Shown here: positions 23,296 through 33,596 of the stretch, one piece after another
How positions within the stretch are numbered: position 1 is the first letter of the stretch
Layout of the letters: the number at the start of each line of letters is the position of its first letter
Assembly (NCBI GenBank): GCA_028015205.1
Contig: CM051520.1
Location: 12,682,501 to 12,746,500 of the forward strand
DNA from: Mytilisepta virgata
Lineage: Eukaryota; Mollusca; Bivalvia; Mytilida; Mytilidae
DNA length: 64,000 nucleotides
Direction: 5' to 3'
Position numbers and translations under genes: made by a program
Notes under the pieces: model-generated
The model's input: the letters and a program-made list of their open reading frames with translations, nothing else
What the model was told of the DNA's origin: nothing
Databases searched by the model: none

Positions 23296-26200
23296 CTGAA
23301 AAAAAAACAATAACAACATATCTGTGTAGCAATCTTAAGTCAAAATATTATAATTATATATATCATGAATAAAAATCATTGACTTTCATTAAATGTTCAT
23401 CTCTCCCAAGATATTCTTAAAATGTAGGATCTTTGATACTGATTATATATAGATTATGATTAACCATACCATCAATATCAAAATCATCCCTAAGGACTGT
23501 TCCAGAAAATACTATGTCCCCCCCCCCCCCCCACTGAAAGGCAAATTTCATTATAAATGCATGCTATCATAATAAATGCATTTCAACCTAGATGTACCTA
23601 ATAATAATTCATGTGTTTTTCATATTAAAACATTTTATCTTACCTTTTTCCTTGTCCTTGTTGGATTTTTTGAAGAATGGTTTGGCTTGTGGTTTCATTG
23701 CCTTTTTGGATTTTTTAGCCAGTCCAATAACTGTTTGTCCACTTCCTTTCGGTCGACCTTTCACTCTAAGCTTAGGAGGGAGCTTAATTTCCTTTAATGG
23801 ATTTCTTTGGTTGTCATTTACAATTGTGTGACTATTATTTACATGTTCTATTTCATCCTCTTCTAACAAAGTCTCTCTTTCATCGGTATTCATTTCCTGG
23901 AAGTTATTGGTGATGAATTGTATAGTATCGTGTATTAAATATGTTACTTTACAAGATGGAACTTTCAGTTCCTTGTAAGTATGACATAAATAAGTTGTCA
24001 AGTCTGATCTTTCATCATCAGTCAAGAAGGCTGAACTATCTGTATATCTACTGATCATTGATACATTTTCTCCTATTGATGGAAGACATTTCCTTGGTTT
24101 ATAGGACTTTATAAACCTTATAATCTTCTGATCATTTTCCTTTGCTTTTGCAATCCAATTGATCTGCAGATATTTACTTTTGTTATCAACAAGACTTTTC
24201 TTTCCTGAAAAACAAAAATTAATGTGAATGTCTTTGTGTTTAATTCTCTGACAATGTCTGAATAGGATCACTTTTAGATAAATTTTTATAGTCCATTTTT
24301 TCACATTGTATATGAAAGTTATGTCCATATTTAATTTGCCTTTGATCATTCGTGCAGGGAGAGGGGGATGTTACCCTTGGTCAATGGTACATTTGTACCT
24401 GTGTCTCTTTTATACCTATTAAGTTCTTGTGTATAAATTGATATCAGTATTTCATAAACTGTCTGATCTTGTAACCCATCATTGATCTTGCTTTTGAATA
24501 ACTAATTAATACCTTTTCCTTTACTATCCATGGCCACTGGAGGAAATTCCTGTCTTTTAATCTGTTTTAGATGAAGACCTAAAATAAAAAAATTAAAATG
24601 TGTGTGATTTATTTAAATTCTACATAGCAAATAAATAAGAGTTGATATGAATAAGCCTCTGACCTGCACACAAACTGTCCATGAAGTTACAATGAAAATA
24701 AGGTGGAGATGACAAACTAATATGTACACACACAATGATAAATTTCAATCCAAGTATTGTGGGCATACATGTATGTATGTATGTGTTTATCTTACTCAAA
24801 GAGAGGGAAACTGAAAACAGACTATTGTTCAATGACGGATGCCAGACTGACAGAAAAAAGCGTTTTCTTAAAAAGTTTAATGTATATCTCTCAGGATATC
24901 ATGTTTGCTAAGAAACCGAATATCCTTTATAAGATTATAAGTTGAAATTTTTGGCGTGATGTTCAAGCCAGTTGGAAAATATATTTTTTTATATGACTAA
25001 TACAAGAAAACTGTTTAGAAAATATATTTTATCTTAATGGGCAAAATATGAGCAAGAATATTTTTTCATTTCAGGTGCTGAACAAATTATTTTTGCAGCA
25101 CCCCCCCCCCCCCCCCCTTTTCAGTAAATCAAATGGTCCATGCCATACCTTCTAGAACATGAAGGGTACTTTCAGCAGTTTTCCATGCATCAACACTAAA
25201 ATATCTTTTTGCTTTCATTTGAATATTGAGGTTAAGCAATATCTCGGCATAAGGCAGTAATTCATCAGCTTTAATGTGTACTGCATCTTCCTCGATAACA
25301 CATTTGCCAGATTCAGCTTGAATTGCTGCTGAAGGCTCTGCTATTCTATGGAGAAACTCTGAAATTAAAGATACAATGTATAGTACAATAAAAGACAATT
25401 AAATGGCAAATTGAAAAGACAAAAATGATCATATAAAATTCTGGTTTTACAAGACAAAAAACTACTACAGGACACTTTATGATCCTATTGATTTGGTTGA
25501 ATGTGTGTTAAGGATAGCAATGATAGGCAGTCATATGGTAGTGTAAATAATTACGACGTCTTGAAAATTTTATTTTTTGCTTTGACGCCTTACAGTCGCT
25601 GCAAGGAGTCAAAGCAAAAAATAAAATAGCCTTTCAAGACGTCATAATTATTTGGACTAGTCATATGGTAGCTATGCCAATTATTACTGCTATTAAAGCC
25701 ATCAATAATGATCAAACTTTGATTTATTCAGTTGTTGCTGATTTATATGGTGAGAATGACTCAAAGCAATTGTAGGTATATGATTTTTAACTGGTATAAG
25801 AAGGAGGAAAAATTACCTTGCAAATGTACAGCATCTTCATCTATTCCTCCTGTGAAGCTACACGAGGGTTTGTCTTCACTATTGTTTCCTACACAAAAAA
25901 TATGTTGTTATATTATTGTCTAATATAATCACCAATCCATACTCATTAAGGATTGTACTCAAATTTGATTGTAGTATTGTTTAAATTGGAGTTGGTTCCA
26001 GGAAAAAAACATAACTTTTATCCAGATTTTGCTAGAGGCTGAATTTTGGATGGTCTGATGAATATTTTATTGAACATCGTCATTTTTGCCGGGCTAGAAG
26101 TTCTTCAAACAGGACTAGTAAAATCCTACTACCGATAAGTCCTGGGTTAGGGGGCTGTTAACAAATTTTTTTAACAACTGATATATATTAGATTCTTACC

Positions 26201-29200
26201 AGATTCTGAGTTGCTGACATCATTATGTTTAGTATTTTCTTCTCTTGTGTTGACTTTGTCATGCATGTCCTGTACATGTAAACAATTTTCTGAAGCAACA
26301 GAAGCTGAAAACACATTTAAAAGGCAATAATTAATCACCTAATATTTTTATCAAACAGTTCTGCACAATACATACATGTATAAGAAATATAATATTACAA
26401 AGCTTACCCTTTTTATGAAGTTTTTTCAGTGAAAACAATAAGACTTGTTTGGAAAATGTTTGTGGAAATCAAAATCAAATCAATGCAATGAACTAGAAAT
26501 ATTAAAACTATTAAACATGTTAAAAAAAGATGCATCTTTATGCAAGTTGTTGCTGAGATATAGCTATGGTGCCATAAAGCTTATCTAAAATGATAAACTT
26601 ACAAATATATTCTATTGCAACAGATTCATCTTTCTTCCATATGTCCAACAGCTCTTGTAAAACATCAAGTCTTTGGGTGAATTGTTTCATTCCAACTTCA
26701 GCACAAGCTGCCGCAAGTTTCTGTGCCAGAACAAAAGCTTTTCTGTACTTTTGATTTTCTGATAAAGCACCTTGGCTCGCCTGAGACTTCAAAGGGGTGA
26801 CTGTTATGAAGTTGCTGGTACCAATTGCTGACGAAATTTTATTATCATGGGTTGAACGATCTAAAAGTCTCATATTTTCCAGATAATAAATACGAGTCCA
26901 TCTTGTATGGCAAAGCGATTCATCAAATAGCTCGCTTTCAGTTAAAAGTCTAGCCAGGAAGATATGTTTACATGGCAGGCCCATTGATTTATTAAAGTTA
27001 CAATTACATGATTCAGTGCAAAGTTCTATTTCATCGTCCATTAGTCTGCTATCTGATGATGTACCATTAAGATTCGTAATCTGTTTGGCTTTGGAAAGTT
27101 GTTGGAGAACAAATTTACAAGCATAACCAGTCAAATGATTTGAATACTTTACTTCTGCAGATTCTGAATTTAAAGAAGCTGTCCGGACACTAACTTTCAT
27201 AACTTCGACACTTCCTTTGTGGTCTCTCTCATTCCTCAAGGTATTTATTAATGAAAGAAATTTTTCAAAGAACACCTCAAGACACGAATAGAGTTTTATA
27301 ACCTGTTTTAATTTCTGATTAAATGACTCTAATCTATTGTTTGTAGTGTTCATTAAAGAACCATCACATAACTTTAGTCCTAACACCCATTCATGTCTTA
27401 TTTCATGCCAATTGTTAATGATATATTCATTAATCTGCCTTGGACATTTACGTTTAACTTCTTCCAAGGCTACCTCATAATCTGTCTCTGAGTTACAATA
27501 AACTAATTTCTGTAAGAGTTCTAAGGCTGTATGTCTCTGAGCTGAAGATATCCCCATTTTTTCGGTAGTGATTTCTCTATTAAATGACCTTAAAACATGG
27601 AACTGACAAATCAACAGCATTGCATTTGGTAATTCTGATTTGAATACATCTCTCTCATTTATGTCTTTATCGGCCATGATTACTTTGGTTTTTCCAGCAG
27701 CTTTATTATTTTCCTTAAAGCAATGAATTAATTGCTGTAAAACAGCCCTTTCCTCAGAATTAACTAACGCTATAGCTGCTACCTCACTTTGGCCTAAACT
27801 GTCTTCAACCATCATTACATAAAGTGGCATCCTCCTGTCATTTAATTTATATGTAGCATCTACAAATATAATCTCTGGGAAAGTTGCAAAAACTCTCTGC
27901 ATTTCAGCATCCTGGTAAAATAATGCTTGGAGATTGCTGTCACCATCATGGAAAATTTCAACTACTGAACCTGCAAATATGAATTGTCTTTTAAAAATTT
28001 ATTTTACAAATGTACTTTGCTACACATACGATTGCTTAATGGTTTTCTTTCAGAACAACAATATATAACATTTCATAATTTTTAGGCACGTACTGTTTAT
28101 GCTACATAAAAACAATACCTTTCAATCCATGCCATAATTTGTGATATTTCATGATTGCGGTCTTGATTAATATTGATATTCATTATTGCACAATACATGT
28201 AGATAATTTTAAAAACATACATGTACTGGAGTTAGTGTATGATATGTTTAAATTGCCTTTATTCAAAACTGACTCATTGTCCGAAGTGTTGTAAACAGAC
28301 AGACAGATGGACAACAGTATACTATAAGACGTTCCGTCTTTAAAAGACGGGTGAATAAAAACAGTTACAAAATTACTGTAAATGGGTGGGGGGGGGGGGG
28401 GGGGGGGGGGGATAATTAACTCATGATTTTCCCTTGCATTTCATAATCTAGATTAAACAATACACTCCATGAACTTAATGGCAGATATCATTCCTTACCA
28501 GTCACTCTCAATTTTTGTACAAGTTTTTCCAGGTCATCAGTCTTTTTGGTCTTGTTGACTTTGTTGACAATGTTGCTAATGTCCTTCAGAATTATTTTCT
28601 TTCCTGTCCTTTCCTCAAAATGGTCCCTCATAAGCTTGTTGCTAACATTTAAGTTAACCAGTTTTTTTGCTTCAATGACTTCATCATCTGGGAGTCTCCT
28701 CTCCCTAGGTAGCAAGGAAAACAACCACTTTAAAAGAAGAGAAATTGCTTCATTAACTGATTTAAGTATTTGCTATCTAACACATATTCACTTGCCTATT
28801 AGTTAAGCTATAATGCAAATGTGTATGTAGATCACCAAATTCACCATGTAGATATAAACATGCACATATATATAGTTTATGAACAGAAAAAGTCCTGCTG
28901 TCCAGTTTTATTGAATATAACTAACACTGCGACTAATATGATATGATTTTTTTTATAATTCACACTCTGATGCATATAACACATATTGTGTGTAAAGGTA
29001 TATTATGACAGTAAACTTGGAAAACTTACTTCAACCTGCAAGTTAACCTTAGTTGGAATGAACAGACAAAGGAACGGATACACAGACCTGAGCACTATAT
29101 GCCCATGGTCCCCTACTAGTAGGTGGAGCATAAAACTTTTAAAATGCTTGAAATTTGATAAATGCTGAATGTTGATTTTAAATTTTTATCAAAACTGGAC

Positions 29201-31080
29201 TACTACAATGTATAGGGCATTGCAATTTTTATGGCGGGCCCTAATAAAATCATACTATGCTTAGATAATCATATACATGTTTGTCAAATGATATATCCAG
29301 AAGATACATTAGACTACAAATGTAGTAAATATGTACCTGTGATATTTCATGGTTATGGTTTTCATCAATGCCTTTCACCACAAGATATTGTCCGTCATCT
29401 GTAACTCCAATGGAAATGTAAGCAGAACATCCCTTCTTAAATGTGCTGCAATTTAATATATATATATAGATTGATATAAATTTTGCTCTGCATCCTTGGC
29501 AGTCTGTTTGGTTCAAATTCAACTATATTGCTTTGTATAAAATCTTTCCTTTATTCAAAGCAAGCTATTTTAGAAGGCATGCGCAAAATCACCGGACATT
29601 TGGAGAACTCTCAAAACAGGGGTTTCCTTAATTGTGGACACACATTACACAAAATCTTAAATGTGACACCATACACACAGATTTTATGAAATAAAACTAT
29701 GTTATGAATTTGTTTACACAATATTATGGGATTATTGGTTTTTATCAGTTTAATAAAGTGAAGTCATACATGTAAGTCTTAGTTACACCCGACTCTACCG
29801 TATATATATGTACCTGCAAACACAGCAGGACTTAAAGCAATTATATTGATTGGATTTTAATTAAATAAGATTTTCTGATTCTCTAATTGACCTCGGCATG
29901 AAATTAAAGTTGGAGTTGTATGTAATTTGACAGAACAGAATTCTAAATCAAAATTAAACACACTATCCACTCATCCTGTGCATGGCATCATGATGTGACT
30001 GCATGATGATGTACAGTACACATGTATGTGCGACAGCGTGTTCCTTTTGGAACTGTATCAAGGATGAACCCCCCCCCCCCCCCCCCCCCCCTTTAAATTG
30101 ATGAAAAAACATTACTGTATACATTTTCAAAAAAAAAAAAACTGCTTTTAAAGGGTTTGTACCTGTGACATCTGTAACGAAGCATGTCCAATCATCATCA
30201 ACTGATATACATGCACAAAAATACTAATTTTTAAATGCCATAGAACAGACATCGTGTCAATCCATGATTTTAGTAAACATGCATGTTCACAAAGAATATT
30301 TGACGATGCCGATGATTGTCCCTTGTGTAAAGTTGTGATCATCTTGTTTCATCCTTTTCGTGGAATAGAGGATGTTTTTACAGATAGACTTACAGTTAGA
30401 TTGTCATCCCTTGGGGACACAAGGTGGAGTACAGGATAACTGTCTCTATTAGTAAGCCTTGTTTCATGGTTTGTTTTGATACAGTCTTATGAAGATTTGT
30501 TTTCTTCCGGTTTGAAATGTCACATGATCAAGATTGGCGGTAATATTTGTCAACTTGAAAAGGTTAACAAATATTATATTTAGAAGCTTTGAGCTATTAA
30601 AATGAGAGAGAATATGTGTGATAATATTAAATTAAGATGTCTTCAGAGTATTGGTTCTTTATGATAAATATTTCAAGCAAACTACTTTTTTTGGATCTTT
30701 TCTGCATCATCCACGCCTGCGCAGATAAAAATTTGATGACAAACAAGGTTTATATTTGTCTTCAAAGTTAAAAGGCCGAAGTTAAAAACTTAAAAACATA
30801 CGAAATATATTTACCTTTGTTTTGGTCTTTCTCCCGTTGACTTCGGAATATGATCTTTGCCACCATTTATGCAACTATATCTTATTTGATAAAATTTCAA
30901 ATCGTCTTTGATTTCCCGTTTAATGCCCCTTTTCCGTGCAGATTCGATTGTTCGTGAATCGCGCTTGTAAAATTCACATTTCTTCTCTACTTCATAAAAA
31001 CGAATAGCCTTTTCTAAACTTTCAAAAGAAGTAAATTTTAGACCAAGTCGTACATGTATTTCAGTGTTTTCGTCATCCAT
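22934..31080 (-). CDS. MULE transposase-derived protein with FAR1-like, SWIM and PHD zinc fingers (ZSWIM3-like), 10 exons
   Basis: Ten coding exons join in one open frame of 1115 codons: 31080-30815, 29445-29337, 28727-28499, 27970-26603, 26304-26200, 25888-25817, 25358-25149, 24578-24513, 24204-23644 and 23295-22934. Every intron is GT-AG. Residues 1-125 form a FAR1/ZSWIM3-like zinc-binding region (two Cys, then HNH near 120). Residues about 225-440 are a MULE transposase domain with VDATYK (D239), MADKD (D302/D304), CQFH (C323, H326) and NRLESF (E416). Residues 523-537 are a SWIM finger, CxCx9CxH. A GRPKGSG AT-hook-like motif lies in exon 9, and residues 1066-1110 form a C4HC3 PHD finger. 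The introns and lack of TIRs suggest a domesticated host gene, probably nuclear and DNA- or chromatin-binding (inference). The PHD fusion is unusual for ZSWIM3-type proteins. Confidence 0.85.
23644..24204 (-). CDS. MULE-PHD gene exon 9
   Basis: 187 codons, phase 1 on both sides. Basic N-terminal part with predicted helices (AKENDQKIIRFIKS), an acidic stretch (DERETLLEEDEIEH), then KVKGRPKGSGQ-like AT-hook sequence and a lysine-rich tail, suggesting nuclear localisation. No catalytic motif. Confidence 0.75.
24513..24578 (-). CDS. MULE-PHD gene exon 8
   Basis: 22 codons, phase 1 on both sides, basic and proline-containing linker (LKQIKRQEFPPVAMDSKGKG). Found because the frame and both splice sites (attttag acceptor, gtatta donor) fit; too short to be convincing alone. 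Confidence 0.55.
25149..25358 (-). CDS. MULE-PHD gene exon 7
   Basis: 70 codons, phase 1 on both sides. Contains VIEEDAVHIKADELLPYAE and then a helix-rich stretch with YFSVDAWKTAES. The latter resembles YFSSEGWTKVS in the last exon, pointing to an internal repeat. No named domain. Confidence 0.7.
25529..25671. mobile_element. Foldback MITE in MULE-PHD intron 6, 13-bp target repeat
   Basis: A 117-bp near-perfect inverted repeat (arms containing aataattacgacgtcttgaa and attttttgctttgac) lies between identical 13-mers agtcatatggtag (25529-25541 and 25659-25671). The loop is ttacagtcgctgcaagg-like. It could fold into a long hairpin in the pre-mRNA between exons 6 and 7. Confidence 0.8.
25817..25888 (-). 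CDS. MULE-PHD gene exon 6
   Basis: 24 codons, phase 1 on both sides. It ends in GIDEDAVHLQ, which resembles the EEDAVHIK phrase of the next exon. Linker segment. Confidence 0.6.
26200..26304 (-). CDS. MULE-PHD gene exon 5
   Basis: 35 codons, phase 1 on both sides. The encoded segment is polar and low in hydrophobics (for example NTREENTKHNDVSNSES) and probably a disordered linker. Supported by the tttcag acceptor, the gtaaga donor and the maintained frame. Confidence 0.65.
26603..27970 (-). CDS. MULE-PHD gene exon 4, transposase core and SWIM finger
   Basis: The largest exon (1368 bp, residues 202-657) holds the complete MULE RNase-H-like domain and the SWIM finger (C523, C525, C535, H537), followed by KYRKAFVLAQKLAAACAEVG, an alanine-rich helix common after SWIM fingers in MULE proteins. 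It is typical for the ancestral transposase core to be on one exon. The donor is ATTT/gtaagt (phase 1). Confidence 0.9.
28499..28727 (-). CDS. MULE-PHD gene exon 3
   Basis: Residues 126-201, opening WLFSLLPRERRLPDDEV, the conserved link between the DNA-binding region and transposase core in ZSWIM3-like proteins. The acceptor ttttaaag at 28728 keeps the frame. A nearer AG (ctacctag) would bring in an early stop and is rejected. The donor is GACTG/gtaagg (phase 1). Confidence 0.75.
29337..29445 (-). CDS. MULE-PHD gene exon 2
   Basis: Residues 89-125, with KKGCSAY carrying the second Cys and ENHNHEIS the His pair that complete the FAR1-like zinc site. The acceptor follows a ta-rich tract ending ttgcag; the donor is CACAG/gtacat (phase 0). 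Confidence 0.8.
30004..30095. repeat. Duplicated fragment with poly-C tail
   Basis: About 70 bases (gatgatgtacagtacacatg ... aaggatgaacc) recur at 22621-22690, each followed by a run of C (over 20 here, about 9 at the other copy). It sits in intron 1 of the MULE-PHD gene. Confidence 0.7.
30815..31080 (-). CDS. MULE-PHD gene exon 1 (start codon)
   Basis: Starts MDDENTEIHVRLGLKF and covers residues 1-88 plus two bases. This is the FAR1/ZSWIM3-like N-terminus: the FESLEKAIRFYE helix, basic KRGIKREIK, and the first zinc-ligand Cys in YSCINGG. The donor is CAAAG/gtaaat (phase 2). No 5' untranslated exon was identified. Confidence 0.8.
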
Positions 31081-31195
31081 TCTCCATTTACATTCGATAT
31101 ATGATCTCCCGTGGTTGCTGATGAAAGTACGCGCAGTTTATCTGACATGCGCACGTGTTAGTGGACATGCGCAATTCAACTGCCGGACAAATAGC

Positions 31196-31232
31196 CGTGG
31201 AGCTATTTGTCCGGCTAGCCGGACGAATAGCC
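31196..31232. repeat. Solo unit of the 36-bp palindromic minisatellite
   Basis: gagctatttgtccggctagc then cggacgaatagcc matches one unit of the array at 20337-20590 and contains the palindrome TCCGGCTAGCCGGA-like core. It abuts the 3' truncation point of the LINE fragment and lies about 115 bp upstream of the MULE-PHD start codon. Confidence 0.75.
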
Positions 31233-31239
31233 ACTCCGT

Positions 31240-33596
31240 AACAAATAAGCCTTTAGATTTTGTTTAAAAGTCCCAAAACTCTTTGTGTTTCGCACTGAGC
31301 TTGGTAGACTGTTCCATAGAAAAGGCCCAGTGTAGCTGAATGACTTTTTAAACAGTTCAGTTTTCGATTTTGGGACATATAAATTACCATTTACAATATT
31401 TCTTAAATTATATGGATTGCTTTCCGAAATATACTTAATTCTATCAGTCAAATATAAATGGGATACATTATTTAAACATTTGAAGGTCAAGGTACATTTA
31501 TGGTATGCAATTCTGTTTTCAACCGTCATCCATCCCAGTTCTTTTATTAAGCAGGGATGAAAGTTTTCCGCGGATCCACGGATTTCCGCTTTTTCTGATG
31601 CCGATTTGGTCATTTTTGAGATACGTGTAAATCCGTTGAGAAAATTTTAGGGGGGGGGGGGGGGGGTGATGTCTTAATTTCACCCTTACTTGGTGATTCC
31701 TAGTGTTGTTTGTTTTTATTTCGGTCATCATATCGCTCAGAGAAAAGATCAGTAAAATCGGTCGGATTATTTGGGTGATTGGTGACGGTTTTCTTGTGTT
31801 TCAGCGATTGAAAAGTAAACAATGAACTGGTTCCGTGTATGCACATACTGTTAGTAGGTAAATCATGTATCGTAAACCAGTGTGAACTCAGTGAACTGGT
31901 TACAAAACTATTGTGTTGCCAATGCGGTCCTCAACCCTCAACAGTTGACATTCGGTATCAGTTCATTGAATACGTGATCGACCTTGATAAGGTACTTAAG
32001 TAAAAGATAAAGTTTCTTAAAATTCATGAAATTGTCCTCAAATTGTTTTCAAAATATCAAAATGCATGGTATGGAAAATGATGAAACACTATGTTCAGGA
32101 CATGTCAGAAACAAGCCTAAAATCTTCAAATCTCAGGAGCTTTCGGGGACTTTGCCCCCTGGACCTCTACCGCAACCCCTGGACCCTGCTTGGAGGCTTA
32201 GGCAGCCCCCAAACCCCCAGCCTAAAATTTTCCTCTTTTTTCATTAAACATCACTTTCATCCCTGATTCAGCGGTGTTTACCACTACAGATTTTCCGTAT
32301 TTTACACGGATTTTAAATGCAAAATACGGACTACAGATTTAATTCACGGAAGTACGGTTTCCGGTTCTTTTCAAGAAATTATTTTTTTTTCTCCTCAAAG
32401 TGCTTGAATGAGCGGTGGTTATGTATTAAACTAAAGTAAACGCGTCTGAGATAGAGATTTCTTCAAAATATGTCAGCTACAAACTGAAATATACTGAGAA
32501 AATTGTTATTACTACTGATAGACTGAAATAGGGGTAAACATCTCTGCTGATTAAGGGAGCTGATGGAGCAAGAAAATCTGCATCAAGAATAAGCCTTGCT
32601 GCACTTTTTTGCAGTTTTATAACAAGGTTGAGACTATCAGTACTGCAGTTTCCCCAAATAATTATACAATAGTCAATTAGCGGAAGAATATAGCCAGTGT
32701 AAAAAAGCTTTCTTGAATCAAGATTTAAAAACTTTTTGATTTTTGATAGGAGGTAGATCCGACTAGAAATTTTTGAGCATACTTGATCAATTTGATGTGT
32801 CCAATTTAAGTTGGTGTCAACTTTTATTCCCAACAATTTTTCACACTTAGAATTTTGCAAAATTTCTGAATTTATTGTCAAGACAGGATTGACAGTCTGT
32901 GATAAAATGTTTTGTCTTGTTCCAATTACCATACATTTTGTCTTACTGCAATTTACAAACATCTTGTTGTTATTGCACCATTTTTCTATTTCAGTTAAGT
33001 CTTCTTGTACTTTGGGTTGTAATTCCCTTATTTCTTTACCAGACAAGTGTATAGTTGAATCATCTGCATATAAATCAGTTCTACAATTTTTTATGTGTAA
33101 TGGCAAGTCATTTATATACATAATGAATAAGAGAGGTCCCAGTATTTAACCCTGGGGAACACCAAACTTAATGGGCAGTTTATCTGATTGAAAATTTCCA
33201 ATTTGAACTTGCTGTGTTCTATTATACAAATAAGATTCGAAGAAAGAAACACTGTTTTCATCACAACCATATATTTTCAACTTTTTACAAAGGATTTCAT
33301 GATCAACAACATCAAAAGCTTTTTTTTAAATCTAAGAGAATTGCAAGGTTTAAATGTCCCTTATTCATTTCTTCTAAAAATTTATCAGTGATATTGATGA
33401 GAGCTGTTTGACATGAATGTCCTGGCCTAAATCCGGATTGTGCTGGATGAAGGAGATTAAACTTGGATAAATAATTATATAAATGTTTTTGAACAAGTCG
33501 TTCTATTAGCTTAGAGATGTTAGGCAGTACTGATATTGGTCTGTAATTTGTTGGTAGATCATTGTTTCCAGCCTTGAAAATAGGTGATAGCTTTGC
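31240..33596 (-). pseudogene. Broken non-LTR retrotransposon (LINE) reverse transcriptase
   Basis: Minus-strand coding remains run from 33596 to about 31240. In order: [45 protein letters not shown], the catalytic YADDS (near 33065), KLLGIKVDTNLNW, then the C-terminal tail ELGWMTVENRIAYHK ... FLWNSLPSSVR. Breaks: an extra A in the run of As at LDLKKAFD (near 33325) shifts the frame, a TAA stop follows GVPQG (near 33148), and a 998-bp insertion splits the tail. Both ends are missing: 5' cut by the AGCTCACC-family element at 33597, 3' by palindromic sequence. The motif order fits the Jockey/CR1-type LINE group; the clade is not certain. Confidence 0.85.
31552..32549. mobile_element. DNA-transposon insertion(s) splitting the LINE, 6-bp target repeat
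   Basis: attaag occurs on both sides (31546-31551, 32550-32555), and removing the block plus one copy restores the LINE phrase APSAPLI-KELGW. The left part (31552-32265) has terminal repeats CAGGGATGAAAGT and ACTTTCATCCCTG. The right part (32269-32549) starts CAGCGGTGTTTACCACTAC and ends, reverse-complemented, CAGCAGAGATGTTTACCCC, related to the elements at 43399 and 63321. It is probably two adjacent or nested elements; the first may have a decayed attaag/attcag duplication. Non-coding. Confidence 0.7.

Noticed and set aside
23576..23831. Plus-strand frames of 73-79 codons
   Set aside because: Antisense to exon 9 of the MULE-PHD gene.
28488..28724. Use of the Met at the start of MFSLLPRERR as a gene start
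   Set aside because: The frame continues upstream to a good acceptor at 28728 and joins exon 2 in phase, so this Met is internal.
32811..33149. 112-codon plus-strand frame
   Set aside because: Antisense shadow of the LINE reverse-transcriptase remnant on the minus strand.
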